From Archangium gephyra (GTDB taxonomy: Bacteria > Myxococcota > Myxococcia > Myxococcales > Myxococcaceae), in NCBI RefSeq assembly GCF_001027285.1, contig NZ_CP011509.1, positions 10,936,501 to 11,000,500 on the forward strand: a stretch of DNA of 64,000 nt. The letters run 5' to 3'. The stretch's first letter is position 1; each line of letters starts with the position of its first letter. Positions 1-10,435 of this stretch are shown here, piece after piece. A program made the position numbers and the translations under genes. Below the pieces are notes generated by a model. That model was not told the DNA's origin, ran no database searches, and was given only the letters and a program-made list of their open reading frames with translations.

Positions 1-2
1 TC

Positions 3-347
3 TGGTTCAAGAAGTGCCGGACCAGCATCCCCATCATGTGGGTGGCGTCCATCCTGGTGAACATCGGCATGTGGTGCGAGCGCTTCATCATCATCGTGAC
101 GTCGCTGACGCAGGACTTCCTGCCGTCCTCGTGGGACCTGTACAGCCCGACCTGGGTGGACTGGTCCATCTACATCGGCACGCTGGGCCTCTTCAGCACG
201 CTGTTCCTGCTCTTCCTCAAGTTCGTCCCCGCCGTCGCGGTGAGCGAGGTGAAGGAGCTCCAGCTGGAGCTCAAGCACGCCGCCCACCACGCCGCCCACG
301 GCACGGAGACCGCCGCCGCCGGGACCCTCACCCACGGAGCGCACTGA
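3..347 (+). CDS. actC: Alternative complex III subunit ActC, C-terminal part (NrfD-like membrane protein)
   Basis: This is the 3' end of a gene that begins before the window; the reading frame opens at base 3. The remaining 114 residues hold two hydrophobic helices (residues about 11-30 and 55-78) and a His/Ala-rich hydrophilic tail. ActC is an NrfD-like quinol-binding integral membrane subunit of alternative complex III, which oxidises menaquinol in place of cytochrome bc1. The call rests mainly on position: it precedes actD, actE and actF in the order known from Rhodothermus and other bacteria with this complex. The stop lies 3 bases before the actD start, so the genes are one operon. Confidence 0.8.
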   Translation, partial: WFKKCRTSIPIMWVASILVNIGMWCERFIIIVTSLTQDFLPSSWDLYSPTWVDWSIYIGTLGLFSTLFLLFLKFVPAVAVSEVKELQLELKHAAHHAAHGTETAAAGTLTHGAH

Positions 348-350
348 ACC

Positions 351-905
351 ATGTCCGCCGAAATCAAGGTTCTGGATAGCTGGGTGCTCGCCGAGTTCGC
401 CACTCCCGAGGCCCTGGTGGATGCCACCCGGCAGATGCGGGAGAAGGGCTACGAAGGCATGGACACCTACTCGCCCTACCCGCTGCACGGTGGGTCCGAG
501 GCGCTGGGCCTGCCGCCCTCGCGCGTTCCCTTCATCGCCCTGGGGGGCGCGCTCACGGGGATGGTCACCGCGCTCGCCTTCCAGACGTACATGAACACCA
601 TCGACTACCCGCTCAACGTGGGTGGCCGTCCGACGCTGAGCCTGCCGGCCTGGGTGCCCATCACCTTCGAGCTGTCGGTGCTGCTCACCGCGTTCGGCAT
701 CTTCTTCGGTCTGCTGGGGCTCAGCCGTCTGCCCCAGCCGTACCACCCGGTCTTCGAGAGTGAGGAGTTCCGCAGCGCGTCCACGCACGGCTACTGGCTG
801 AGCGTGCCCACCGCGGCGACCACCGTGAAGCCCGACGACATCAAGAACCAGCTCACGTCCCTGGGTGCGACCCATGTGACGGTGGTCACGGGAGAGAAGG
901 AATGA
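351..905 (+). CDS. actD: Alternative complex III subunit ActD (DUF3341)
   Basis: A protein of 184 residues with a soluble N-terminal part that carries a Gly/Tyr-rich YSPYP motif near residue 40, then two membrane helices (about 62-82 and 105-125), then a short cytoplasmic C-terminus. This is the layout of DUF3341/ActD, a membrane subunit of alternative complex III with no cofactor of its own. It starts 3 bases after actC and its stop overlaps the actE start (ATGA), so it is translationally coupled. The role is known from the family; its exact function in the complex is not settled. Confidence 0.88.
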   Translation: MSAEIKVLDSWVLAEFATPEALVDATRQMREKGYEGMDTYSPYPLHGGSEALGLPPSRVPFIALGGALTGMVTALAFQTYMNTIDYPLNVGGRPTLSLPAWVPITFELSVLLTAFGIFFGLLGLSRLPQPYHPVFESEEFRSASTHGYWLSVPTAATTVKPDDIKNQLTSLGATHVTVVTGEKE

Positions 906-1462
906 AGTGGCTCATCCCCGCGGCCGGGCTCGCCCTGGCCGGCTGCAACGTCCCGTCCGAGTTCCTCCAGCGCATGGAGGCTCAGGCCAAGTACGAGTAC
1001 TACGAGACGAGTGAGTTCTGGGCGGATGGCAGGTCCATGCGCACCCCGCCCGAGGGCACCGTCCCGCGCGAGCGCCCGGTGGGCAACCCCGGCATGACCA
1101 CGGGCCGCGTCAACGGCACGCTCGTCTCCGGCATCCCGCTCGAGCTCAACCGCGAGGTGCTCGAGCTGGGCCAGAAGAAGTACAACATCGTCTGCTCGCA
1201 GTGCCACGGCCGGCTCGGTGACGGCAACAGCGTGGTGGCCGAGAACATGGCCCTGCGCCTGCCTCCGTCCCTGCTCGAGGTCGCCAACAAGCCGGACGGT
1301 CACTTCTATGTCGCCATCAACGAGGGCTACGGCGTGATGCCGTCCTTCTCGGGCGAGCTCAACACCCAGGAGCGCTGGGCCGTCGTGGCCTACGTCCGTG
1401 CGCTGCAGCGCGCCCGCAACAGCCAGGCGGGCGGCCAGCCCCTTCCGCAGGAGAACCGGTGA
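902..1462 (+). CDS. actE: Alternative complex III mono-heme cytochrome c subunit ActE
   Basis: A lipoprotein-type signal with the lipobox LAGC (Cys15) is followed by a periplasmic cytochrome c domain. The heme-binding C-x-x-C-H is at residues 98-102 (CSQCH) and the likely axial Met is in GYGVMPSF (Met146). The 186-residue length suits ActE, which receives electrons from the multi-heme and iron-sulfur parts of alternative complex III and hands them toward the oxidase. The start overlaps the actD stop by 4 bases and the stop overlaps the actF start region. The lipid anchor would hold the cytochrome on the outer face of the inner membrane. Confidence 0.9.
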   Translation: MKWLIPAAGLALAGCNVPSEFLQRMEAQAKYEYYETSEFWADGRSMRTPPEGTVPRERPVGNPGMTTGRVNGTLVSGIPLELNREVLELGQKKYNIVCSQCHGRLGDGNSVVAENMALRLPPSLLEVANKPDGHFYVAINEGYGVMPSFSGELNTQERWAVVAYVRALQRARNSQAGGQPLPQENR

Positions 1463-2673
1463 TGATTGCCGTGGATCGTTTCAACGGCGGCTCCAAGACG
1501 ATGACCCTGGCGGGAGCCGTGGGCGTCCTCGGCCTGGTGCTGACCGCCGTGGGGTTCTTCACCGCGCCCCAGCCGACGATGTTCAGCTACCTGTTCGGCT
1601 TCACCTACTGGCTGGGCATCTCCGTGGCCGCCATCATCATGGTGGCCATCTTCCACACCGCCAAGGCCAAGTGGATCACCATCCTGCGCCGCACGATGGA
1701 GACCATGGGCTCCAGCGTGTTCGTGTTCGCCCTGCTGGTGCTGCCCCTGCTCTTCGGGGCCAAGTACATCTTCCCCTGGGTGGACGGCGCCAACTGGGTG
1801 TTCCCCGGCACGGACGGCGTGAAGTTCTCCGAGGTGGAGCTGCACCACCTGCACCACAAGCACCCCTACCTCAACCTGACGTTCCTCTACGTCCGTCAGG
1901 CCATCTACTTCGGGGTGTGGATCTTCGTGTCCTGGCGGCTGCGCACCTGGAGCATGGAGCAGGACGCCACCGGTGCCCTGGAGCTCACCGTCAAGCAGCG
2001 GCGCTTCTCCCCCGGCTCGCTCCCGTTCCTTGCGCTGACCATTACTTTTGCTGGTTTCGACTGGCTGATGTCCCTCACGCCGCTCTGGCAGTCCACCATC
2101 TTTGGCGTCTATTACTTCGCCGGGAGCTTCCTGGCCGCCTTCTGCGTGCTGACGATCGCCACGGTGAACGCCCAGGGCAAGGACGAGTACGGGACCTTGG
2201 TGACGACGGCGCACTACCACAACCTGGGTAAGCTCATGCTGGCCTTCACGGCCTTCTGGGCCTACATCGCCTTCTCCCAGTTCCTCCTCATCTGGGTGGC
2301 CAACATCCCGGAGGAGGCCGGCTGGTTCAAGCTGCGCATCGAGGGGGAGTGGAAGCCGCTGTCCATCGCCATCTTCCTGATGGGCTTCGTGGTGCCCTTC
2401 TTCACCCTGCTCTCGCGCAACCTGAAGCTCAAGCCGCGGCTGCTCGCCGTGGTGGCCGTCTACCTGCTCATCATGCACGCGGTGGACATGTACTGGCTCA
2501 TCTGGCCGGCGTACTCGCCCAAGGCCCCGTCGTTCCACTGGACGCTCATCACCGCCTTCCTCGGCGTGGGTGGACTGTCGGTGGCCGCGGCCATGTGGCA
2601 GGCCCGGGGCCGCTACACGCTGCCGGTGAAGGATCCCTACATCTCGGAGTCGCTGAGGTACGTGCAGCCATGA
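1462..2673 (+). CDS. actF: Alternative complex III subunit ActF (NrfD-like polytopic membrane protein)
   Basis: A polytopic membrane protein of about 403 residues with roughly ten hydrophobic segments. It shows the ActF/NrfD pattern, including a loop with several His residues (VELHHLHHKHPYL, near residues 114-126). ActC and ActF are paralogous core membrane subunits of alternative complex III and are proposed to take part in quinol chemistry or proton movement. Two starts are possible: GTG at 1459 and ATG at 1462. I use the ATG, which forms a TGATG overlap with actE. The stop overlaps the next start as ATGA. Confidence 0.88.
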   Translation: MIAVDRFNGGSKTMTLAGAVGVLGLVLTAVGFFTAPQPTMFSYLFGFTYWLGISVAAIIMVAIFHTAKAKWITILRRTMETMGSSVFVFALLVLPLLFGAKYIFPWVDGANWVFPGTDGVKFSEVELHHLHHKHPYLNLTFLYVRQAIYFGVWIFVSWRLRTWSMEQDATGALELTVKQRRFSPGSLPFLALTITFAGFDWLMSLTPLWQSTIFGVYYFAGSFLAAFCVLTIATVNAQGKDEYGTLVTTAHYHNLGKLMLAFTAFWAYIAFSQFLLIWVANIPEEAGWFKLRIEGEWKPLSIAIFLMGFVVPFFTLLSRNLKLKPRLLAVVAVYLLIMHAVDMYWLIWPAYSPKAPSFHWTLITAFLGVGGLSVAAAMWQARGRYTLPVKDPYISESLRYVQP

Positions 2674-3149
2674 AGAAGACCGAGTCGGAGCTCGAGTCGC
2701 GCGTCATCCGTGGCGCGCATGGCGTGGCCGCCGAGGAAGACCACATCATCACCGGCAAGGTCATCCAGGTGGGCGTGGTGTCCCTCGTCATCTTCATCGT
2801 CGGGGGTATCTGGGCCTGGCGCATCCAGGTGGCGACGACGCACGAGTTCGCCCCCGAGGGCGCGGCCCCGGTGCCCGCGCTCATCACGCCGGACAAGGAT
2901 GGCAAGACGGCGTACGAGATTGGCATCGTGAACCAGCGCATGTTCCAACTGGACACGCACGCCGAGCAGAAGATCGGCTCCCAGCAGAAGGCGCTGGAGA
3001 GCGGCTGGGCGGACGAGCCCGGCGTGGTGGCCCGTCCCACCATCTCCACGGCGATGGACCAGATCGTCTCCGAGCAGGCCGCCAGCCGGCAGCAGCAGCA
3101 GCAGCCGGCTCCCACCCCCGCGCCGCAGCCGGCGCCCCAGAAGCCGTAG
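2670..3149 (+). CDS. Small single-span membrane protein of the alternative complex III operon
   Basis: A protein of 159 residues with one membrane helix (about residues 33-53), a charged N-terminus and a periplasmic C-terminal part that ends in a Gln/Pro/Ala-rich tail (QQQQQPAPTPAPQPAP). It has no heme or metal motif. Its position between actF and the SCO1 gene, with a 4-base overlap to actF, suggests an accessory subunit or assembly factor of the complex, comparable in place to ActG. I cannot show homology to ActG from the sequence alone. Confidence 0.7.
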   Translation: MKKTESELESRVIRGAHGVAAEEDHIITGKVIQVGVVSLVIFIVGGIWAWRIQVATTHEFAPEGAAPVPALITPDKDGKTAYEIGIVNQRMFQLDTHAEQKIGSQQKALESGWADEPGVVARPTISTAMDQIVSEQAASRQQQQQPAPTPAPQPAPQKP

Positions 3150-3173
3150 TTTCGCGGTAGAAGAAGAAGCGCG

Positions 3174-4043
3174 ATGTACACCCCCTCCTCTCCCCTCTCT
3201 GTCCGCGCCGCGATGGCGGCCCTGCTCCTGGCGCTCTGCGCCGGGCAGCAGGCGTACGCCCTCCCCGGTGGCGGCAAGGTTCCCAAGAGCATCATCGACG
3301 CCCAGTCGGATACCCCGCCGCAGGTGCGCGGGGTGGACGTCGAGGAGCACCTCGGGGACCTGGCTCCTCTGGAAGCCCAGTTCACCGACGCCTCCGGCAA
3401 ACCCGTGCGCCTGCGCGACGTGCTGCCGCGGACCCGGCCGGTGCTGCTCACGCTCGTCTATTACAACTGCCCCCTGCTCTGTAACCTCGTCATCAACGAG
3501 CAGATCCGCACCATGCGGGAGCTGGGGCTGGAGCTGGGCAAGGACTACGAGGCGGTGACGGTGAGCATCGACCCGAAGGACACCCCGGCGCAGAGCCACG
3601 AGCGGCGCCGCAAGCACCTTCAGTCCATGGGCCTGCCGGAGACGGCGCCCTGGCACTTCCTCACCGGTACCGAGGAGAACATCCACCAGCTCGCCGACAC
3701 GGTGGGGTTCAAGTACACCTACGACACGGGCACCCAGCAGTACGTGCACCCGGCCGTGCTGATGGTGCTGACGCCCGAGGGGGGCATCTCGCGCTACCTG
3801 TACGGCACGTCCTTCCCGGCGAAGGACATGAAGCTGGCCCTGCTGGAGGCGGCCGGTGGCCGCGTGGGCACCAGCTTCGACCGCATCGTCCTCACCTGCT
3901 TCAAGTATGACACCGCCACCCGGCGGTACGGCTTCTACATCTTTGGATTCCTCCGGATAGGCGCGCTCATGGTCTTTAGCGCGCTCGCTACCATGCTCGC
4001 CTACTACTGGAGGCGTGAGCTGAAGAAAGGCGCAGCAGCATGA
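3174..4043 (+). CDS. SCO1/SenC family copper chaperone
   Basis: A signal peptide (about residues 10-30) leads to a thioredoxin-like domain with the SCO copper motif C-P-L-L-C (Cys99 and Cys103) and the third copper ligand His192 in YVHPAV. SCO proteins carry copper to, and reduce, the CuA site of cytochrome oxidase subunit II. The gene sits directly in front of that subunit and overlaps it by 4 bases. A membrane helix near the C-terminus (about 262-281) is unusual, since most SCO proteins are anchored at the N-terminus; both ends may be in the membrane here, or the N-terminal segment may be cleaved. Confidence 0.9.
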   Translation: MYTPSSPLSVRAAMAALLLALCAGQQAYALPGGGKVPKSIIDAQSDTPPQVRGVDVEEHLGDLAPLEAQFTDASGKPVRLRDVLPRTRPVLLTLVYYNCPLLCNLVINEQIRTMRELGLELGKDYEAVTVSIDPKDTPAQSHERRRKHLQSMGLPETAPWHFLTGTEENIHQLADTVGFKYTYDTGTQQYVHPAVLMVLTPEGGISRYLYGTSFPAKDMKLALLEAAGGRVGTSFDRIVLTCFKYDTATRRYGFYIFGFLRIGALMVFSALATMLAYYWRRELKKGAAA

Positions 4044-5069
4044 ACGAGTTGCTGAACAACATCCTGTTCCTCCCGGAGCAGGCGTCGACCTTCGCGGAGC
4101 GGGTGGACAACCTGCACTACTTCGTCGTCACCGTGACGATGCTGAGCTCGCTCGTGGTGGGCACGGCGGCGGTCTTCTTCTTCTTCCGCTACCGCCGCCG
4201 CAAGCCGAACCAGACGACGGAGTACGTCGTCCCGTCGGTGAAGACGGAGTTCCTCTTCGTCTCGCTGCCGCTCTTCTTCTTCCTCACCTGGTTCGTCATC
4301 GGCTTCCGGGACTTCGTCTTCGTCTCCACTCCGCCCAAGGACGCCATGGACGTCTACGTCATGGGCAAGCAGTGGATGTGGAAGTTCTCCTACCCGGAGG
4401 GCCCCAACGGCGTGAACGTGCTGCACGTGCCGGCCAACCGCCCGGTGCGTCTGCTCATCACGTCGCGTGACGTGCTCCACTCCTTCTTCGTGCCGGCCTT
4501 CCGCATCAAGATGGATGCGATTCCGGGCCGCTACACGCAGACCTGGTTCGAGGCCACCAAGCCCGGCACGTACCAGATTCTGTGCACCGAGTACTGCGGC
4601 CTGTCGCACTCCAAGATGCTGGGAGAGGTGGTCGTGCTCTCGGCCGAGGAGTGGGACGCGTGGGTGAAGGAGCAGCGCAAGGGCGCGCTGCAGAACCGCC
4701 AGGACGCACTGGCGGACCTGAGCCTCGAGCCGCACCCGGCCCGCATGGCGGAGCAGGGTCAGAAGGCCGCGGCCGAGGTGGGCTGCTTCAAGTGCCACAC
4801 CGTCAATGGCGAGCCGCACATCGGGCCCACCTTCCTGGGCATGTATGGCCGCACGGAGACGCTGGACAACGGCCGCAACATCCGCGTGGACGAGGCGTGG
4901 ATCACCCAGTCGATGATGGACCCGGGTGCCCACCTCGTGGCCGGCTACCCCAACGTCATGCCCACCTTCCAGGGCAAGCTGACGGGGCCCCAGACGGCGG
5001 CCATCGTCGAGTACATCAAGACCCTGCGCACTCCGGACATCCGCACCGGCGCTTCTCAAGGACCGACCT

Positions 5070-5086
<17 letters not shown>
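4040..5086 (+). CDS. coxB: Cytochrome c oxidase subunit II with fused cytochrome c domain
   Basis: Two N-terminal membrane helices (about 26-50 and 70-90) are followed by a cupredoxin domain with all CuA ligands: His147, then C-x3-C-x3-H-x2-M at Cys182, Cys186, His190 and Met193. A C-terminal cytochrome c domain has C-x-x-C-H at 249-253 (CFKCH) and a Met in NVMPTF. This fused form defines a caa3-type oxidase: electrons enter the heme c domain, pass to CuA and then to subunit I. The gene overlaps the SCO1 stop by 4 bases and subunit I by 17 bases. Confidence 0.96.
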
Positions 5087-6732
<1,646 letters not shown>

Positions 6733-6743
<11 letters not shown>

Positions 6744-7401
6744 TACCGCCACCGCCGGCACGGCCGGCGTGCCCTACCGGCCCCAGGTGGCCGCGCACTT
6801 CGCCTCGCTCGAGGTGCAGAACCACGCGGCCCGGCTCGGCATGTGGCTGTTCCTGGCCACGGAAATCCTGCTCTTCGCCGGCCTGTTCGTCATCTACGCG
6901 AACTACCGCTTCCTCTTCCCGGAGGCGTTCGCGCTGGCGAGCCGTGAGCTGAACCTCAACATGGGTACCTTCAATACCCTGCTGCTCATCACCTCCTCGT
7001 TCACCGCCGCCATGGCGGTGCACTACGCCAAGGAGGCGAAGAACAAGCAGGTGGTGCTCATGTTCGTGCTCACCATCCTCATGGCCCTGGGCTTCCTCGT
7101 GGTGAAGTACTTCGAGTACTCCCACAAGTTCCACGAGCACCAGCTCCCCGGCCCCTACTACGCCTTCCCGGGCCTCACCCTGCCGGGCGCCTCCGCCTAC
7201 TTCACCATCTACTTCCTCTCGACGGGCCTGCATGCCTTCCACGTCATCATCGGCATGATCGTGCTGGGGTGGGTGACCCTCAAGGCGATGAGGAACGAGT
7301 TCAGCCACTACAACTACACGGCGGTCGAGCTGGGCAGCATGTACTGGCACCTGGTGGACCTGGTGTGGATCTTCCTCTTCCCCATGCTGTACCTCATTTA
7401 A
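6733..7401 (+). CDS. ctaE: Cytochrome c oxidase subunit III
   Basis: A 222-residue protein with five clear hydrophobic helices and the subunit III signatures [14 protein letters not shown] near the N-terminus and [13 protein letters not shown] in the middle; it ends with the typical [14 protein letters not shown] motif. Subunit III stabilises subunit I and supports proton uptake. The start lies 11 bases inside subunit I. The five-helix form is usual for caa3 oxidases, in which two of the seven helices seen in mitochondria are absent or moved. Confidence 0.96.
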
Positions 7402-7416
7402 GGGAGCCCTCCTCTC

Positions 7417-7848
7417 ATGTCCGCCATGGCCAATGAGTCGTTCAAGGAAGACCGAGAGATGCGCCAGGAGCACCACTCCGGACCGGGGAAGTACGTCGCG
7501 GTCTGGGCGGCCCTGATGGTGCTCACCATCGTCACGGTGCTCACGGGCAAGATGCACATCGAGACGGGCGCACTGGCGCTCGCGCTGGTGATCGCCTCGG
7601 TGAAGGGCGCCCTCGTGGCGCTGTACTTCATGCACCTGGCCGAGCACCAGGGCGCCAGCCGCGTGGTGTTCGTCACCTCCATGCTGTTCGTGGTGCTGAT
7701 GCTGCTCTTCACCCTCTTCGACATCGGCACCCGCTTCCGCCCCGCCCTGCCCAACGCCGCCACTCCCGAGGAGTGGCCCGTGCAGACCCGCGGCCAGTCC
7801 GGCCGCTACGGTGGGGGGCTGCAGGCCCCGGGTACCAACCCCAAGTAG
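7417..7848 (+). CDS. ctaF: Cytochrome c oxidase subunit IV (prokaryotic type)
   Basis: A 143-residue protein with three membrane helices (about 25-43, 46-68 and 79-101). The middle segment KGALVALYFMHL is a good match to the prokaryotic subunit IV family (COX4_pro). It lies 15 bases after subunit III and is the last gene before a strong hairpin, so it closes the oxidase operon. The C-terminal tail of about 45 residues is hydrophilic, Gly/Pro-rich and longer than in many relatives. Its role is structural. Confidence 0.92.
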   Translation: MSAMANESFKEDREMRQEHHSGPGKYVAVWAALMVLTIVTVLTGKMHIETGALALALVIASVKGALVALYFMHLAEHQGASRVVFVTSMLFVVLMLLFTLFDIGTRFRPALPNAATPEEWPVQTRGQSGRYGGGLQAPGTNPK

Positions 7849-7871
7849 GCACGTCCCCGTGACGTCCCCCA

Positions 7872-7903
7872 CGCGGCGCCGCGGCTCACTGCCCGGCGCC
7901 GCG
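7872..7903 (+). terminator. Terminator hairpin after the oxidase operon
   Basis: A perfect 10-bp inverted repeat (CGCGGCGCCG at 7872-7881, CGGCGCCGCG at 7894-7903) with a 12-base loop, followed by a short pyrimidine-rich run (TTCCCTTT). It lies 23 bases after the subunit IV stop and is the most stable structure in the gap. Confidence 0.7.
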
Positions 7904-7942
7904 TTCCCTTTGCGGGCGCCGTGTGCGACACCCTCACCCCAG

Positions 7943-7963
7943 CCCTCTCCCAGAGGGAGAGGG
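7943..7963. repeat. REP-like palindrome in the leader of the acetyltransferase gene
   Basis: A perfect hairpin, CCCTCTCCC / GGGAGAGGG, with a 3-base loop, preceded by CCCTCACCCCAG. This CCCTCACCCC-AG-CCCTCTCCC wording is a known style of dispersed extragenic palindrome in GC-rich bacteria. It ends 9 bases before the next ATG, so its right arm (GGGAGAGGGAG) also contains the only Shine-Dalgarno-like sequence. That makes it both a repeat and a possible translation control element. Confidence 0.55.
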
Positions 7964-7972
7964 AGTTGATGC

Positions 7973-8935
7973 ATGCACCTGGTTGCCGCCACCGAAGAAC
8001 AGAGGGTCCAGCGCGACACGCTCACCTACTCCGAGTGGGGCAAGCTCCTCTCCCTCGATGGCTATGCCGCCCGGGAGAAACGGCTGCGCGCCCACCCCTG
8101 GGCCCGCTCGGACATGCGCACCTGGTTGTTGTGCGGCGAGGACGGCGGCGTGCTCGCCTCCTGCGAGACGTTCCGCACCGGCAGCTTCCTGCGCAGCGAC
8201 GAGGGCTCGCTCGTCCCGGGCGACAGCTTCGCCATCGCCAGCGTCTTCACCGAGGAGCACCTGCGCGGCCGCGGGTACGCCACCCGCCTGATGGACCTGC
8301 TCGCCGCCGAGTTGGAACGCCAGCCTCGCGCCCAGGCCGCCCTCCTCTTCTCCGACGTGGGCCCCCGCCTCTACGCGCGCTCGGGCTACCAGGCGCTGCC
8401 CGCCTGGGACTGGCACCTCTCCCCCGCTCCCGGGGACCCCTCCGGGCCCGTGGACTCGCTCCTGCGCGAGGACGGGCTCGGCCCGGCCCTCGGCCGCCTG
8501 CGTCACCCCGACGTGCCCTTCTACTTCTGGCCTGGCCCGGCCCAGCTCGACTGGCACCTGGAGCGTGGCCGCATCTACGTCGAGCACCTCGGCTGCTCCC
8601 TCCCCGCCTCCGCCGGCGCCACCGCGGGCGCGTCCACCATCCTCTGGGGACTGGTGGGCCGGAGCGCCGAGCTGACGGTGCTGATGCTCGATGCGCGCTC
8701 CACCTCGGAGACCTGGGCCCTCCTGGAGGCCGCCCGGCGCGAGGCCTCCCGCTCCGGCCTCTCCCGCGTGGTCCTCTGGGAGGAGCCCTCCCATGCCCCC
8801 TTCCTCGCGCTCCTCAAGGGCGGGGGCGCCTTCCGCGTGGCCCGTGACGGCTCGCTGCCCATGGTGCGCCCCCTCCGCCCCGGCCTGCCCCCCGTCTCCC
8901 CCCTCCTCCCGGCCCCCCGTGGGCTCTGGGTGTGA
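7973..8935 (+). CDS. GNAT-family N-acetyltransferase
   Basis: A 320-residue protein whose N-terminal half is a GNAT domain. The acetyl-CoA binding loop R-G-x-G-x-A is in HLRGRGYATRLMDLL (about residues 95-109), after the beta-strand SFAIASVFT; the segment LYARSGYQALP matches the usual F/YxxxGF end of the fold. The C-terminal half is a second, weakly conserved domain, as in the LYC1-like group. The substrate cannot be told. It stands alone between the oxidase operon and the zinc-finger gene. The Shine-Dalgarno is embedded in the REP-like hairpin. Confidence 0.85.
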   Translation: MHLVAATEEQRVQRDTLTYSEWGKLLSLDGYAAREKRLRAHPWARSDMRTWLLCGEDGGVLASCETFRTGSFLRSDEGSLVPGDSFAIASVFTEEHLRGRGYATRLMDLLAAELERQPRAQAALLFSDVGPRLYARSGYQALPAWDWHLSPAPGDPSGPVDSLLREDGLGPALGRLRHPDVPFYFWPGPAQLDWHLERGRIYVEHLGCSLPASAGATAGASTILWGLVGRSAELTVLMLDARSTSETWALLEAARREASRSGLSRVVLWEEPSHAPFLALLKGGGAFRVARDGSLPMVRPLRPGLPPVSPLLPAPRGLWV

Positions 8936-8955
8936 GGAACCGCTAGGATGCGGCC

Positions 8956-10116
8956 ATGGCCGAGCGCACCCGCATCATCGAGGGCACGTGGAACTGCACC
9001 TCCTGCGAGACCCGGAACATCCTCGCGAGGCACCGCAGCTGTCCCAGCTGCAACAACCCGCGCGAGGAGACGGGCCAGGAGTCCGAGTTCGACTTCGGTG
9101 AGGTGGATGACACCACCGGCAAGTCCCTGCGCGAGGGCGTCACCGACGAGAAGGCCCTCTCCGCCGCCAACGCCGGGGCCGACTGGTTCTGCGACTACTG
9201 CTCCGCCTCCAACCGCGGCGACTCCCCCATCTGCCGCAACTGCCGCGCCGAGCGCTCCTCCACCTCGCGCGCCCTCGCCGAGGAGCCCGAGGAGCCCATC
9301 GAGGCTCCCCGCTCCCGCCGCCCGCCTCCCGCCCCGCCCCCGTCCGCCCAGGGCTCCGGGCGCAAGTGGCTCTACGTGGGCCTGAGCCTCCTCACCGTCT
9401 TCGGCTCCTGCATGTACTGGGGCTCGCGCACCCACGGCGTCACCGGCCAGGTCACCACCACCGAGTGGACGCGCACCGTGCACCGGGAGACCTTCCAGCG
9501 CGTGTCGCGCGAGGGCTGGCGCAGCGACCTGAGCGTCCGCTCGTCCCGCATGCCGGTGAATGGCACGGGCGAGGTGGCCGGCGTGGACAACATCCGCAGC
9601 TGCTTCCCCCGCCAGCGCGGCACCCGGCAGGTGGCCGATGGCACCGAGCGGGTGTGCACCACCAAGACGCGCCAGGAGCAGTGCGGCACCACCGAGAAGT
9701 GCACCCGCAAGAAGATGAGCAACGGCTACATGAAGGAGACGTGCCGGGACGTCGCCAAGTACTGCAGCAAGTCCTACCAGGACTGCGACATGCGCACGCG
9801 CTACCGCTCCGAGCCCATCTACGACGTGAGCTGCACCTACGACACCTTCGTCTGGCAGCCGGTGGACAAGAAGGTGGAGTCCGACCGCGACTGCGCCCCC
9901 CGCTGGCCCGCGCTCGAGCCGGGCCCCCTGGACCGGCTGCGCCGCGAGGAGAAGTACGCCGTGCGCATCGGCTACGAGGACGGCGACACCAAGGAGCACG
10001 TGCACGAGCCCCGGAGCGAGACCGAGTTCCTCGCCTGGAAGAAGGGCCAGTCCGTCCCCCTCCAGGTGAACAACTTCGGCTCGGCGCAGATCGTCGCCGG
10101 CGACGCCGTGCGCTGA
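8956..10116 (+). CDS. Membrane protein with two RanBP2-type zinc fingers
   Basis: The N-terminus carries two W-x-C-x2-C-x(n)-C-x2-C modules: WNCTSCETRN with SCPSC (residues about 11-33) and WFCDYCSASN with CRNC (about 76-98). These are RanBP2-like zinc ribbons. A Pro/Arg-rich linker leads to one membrane helix (about 137-156). The C-terminal part of about 230 residues is rich in Cys, Lys and Arg (for example CGTTEKCTRKKM and CRDVAKYCSKSYQDC) and has a repeated TRYRSEPIYDVSCTYD-like core. It is probably a cytoplasmic zinc-finger region tethered to an outside disulfide-rich domain. Function unknown; it may be the first gene of an operon with the two downstream genes. Confidence 0.75.
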   Translation: MAERTRIIEGTWNCTSCETRNILARHRSCPSCNNPREETGQESEFDFGEVDDTTGKSLREGVTDEKALSAANAGADWFCDYCSASNRGDSPICRNCRAERSSTSRALAEEPEEPIEAPRSRRPPPAPPPSAQGSGRKWLYVGLSLLTVFGSCMYWGSRTHGVTGQVTTTEWTRTVHRETFQRVSREGWRSDLSVRSSRMPVNGTGEVAGVDNIRSCFPRQRGTRQVADGTERVCTTKTRQEQCGTTEKCTRKKMSNGYMKETCRDVAKYCSKSYQDCDMRTRYRSEPIYDVSCTYDTFVWQPVDKKVESDRDCAPRWPALEPGPLDRLRREEKYAVRIGYEDGDTKEHVHEPRSETEFLAWKKGQSVPLQVNNFGSAQIVAGDAVR

Positions 10117-10125
10117 GCTCCGCCC

Positions 10126-10422
10126 ATGGCCATGGAATGCACCCGCTGTGGCGCCTGCTGCGTGGCGCCGGACATCGCCGCCCTCGACAAGCCCCTGGGC
10201 ATGCGCTGCCCCCACCTCACCGCCGACAACCTCTGCTCCGTGTATGAGCGGCGCCCCGACGTCTGCCGCGCCTACCAGGCCGACGACGTCTGCCGCCTCA
10301 TCGACGCCCCCACCCTCGAGGAGCGCGTGGGCAAGTACCTCGCCCTCTTCGAGCTGACGGAGGAAGCCCGGGCCATCCGCCAGAGTGGCTGTTCCTCCAT
10401 GCGCAAGGCCCGCCACGGGTGA
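10126..10422 (+). CDS. YkgJ-type cysteine cluster protein
   Basis: A 98-residue protein beginning with the C-x2-C-x2-C-C motif (CTRCGACC, residues 5-12) and followed by CPHL and CSVYERRPDVCRAY. This is the CxxCxxCC pattern of the YkgJ family (UPF0153), thought to bind zinc or an iron-sulfur centre. The biochemical role is not established. It follows the zinc-finger gene by 9 bases and is tightly linked to the hydrolase gene after it. Confidence 0.85.
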   Translation: MAMECTRCGACCVAPDIAALDKPLGMRCPHLTADNLCSVYERRPDVCRAYQADDVCRLIDAPTLEERVGKYLALFELTEEARAIRQSGCSSMRKARHG

Positions 10423-10435
10423 TATCCCCCCGCCC

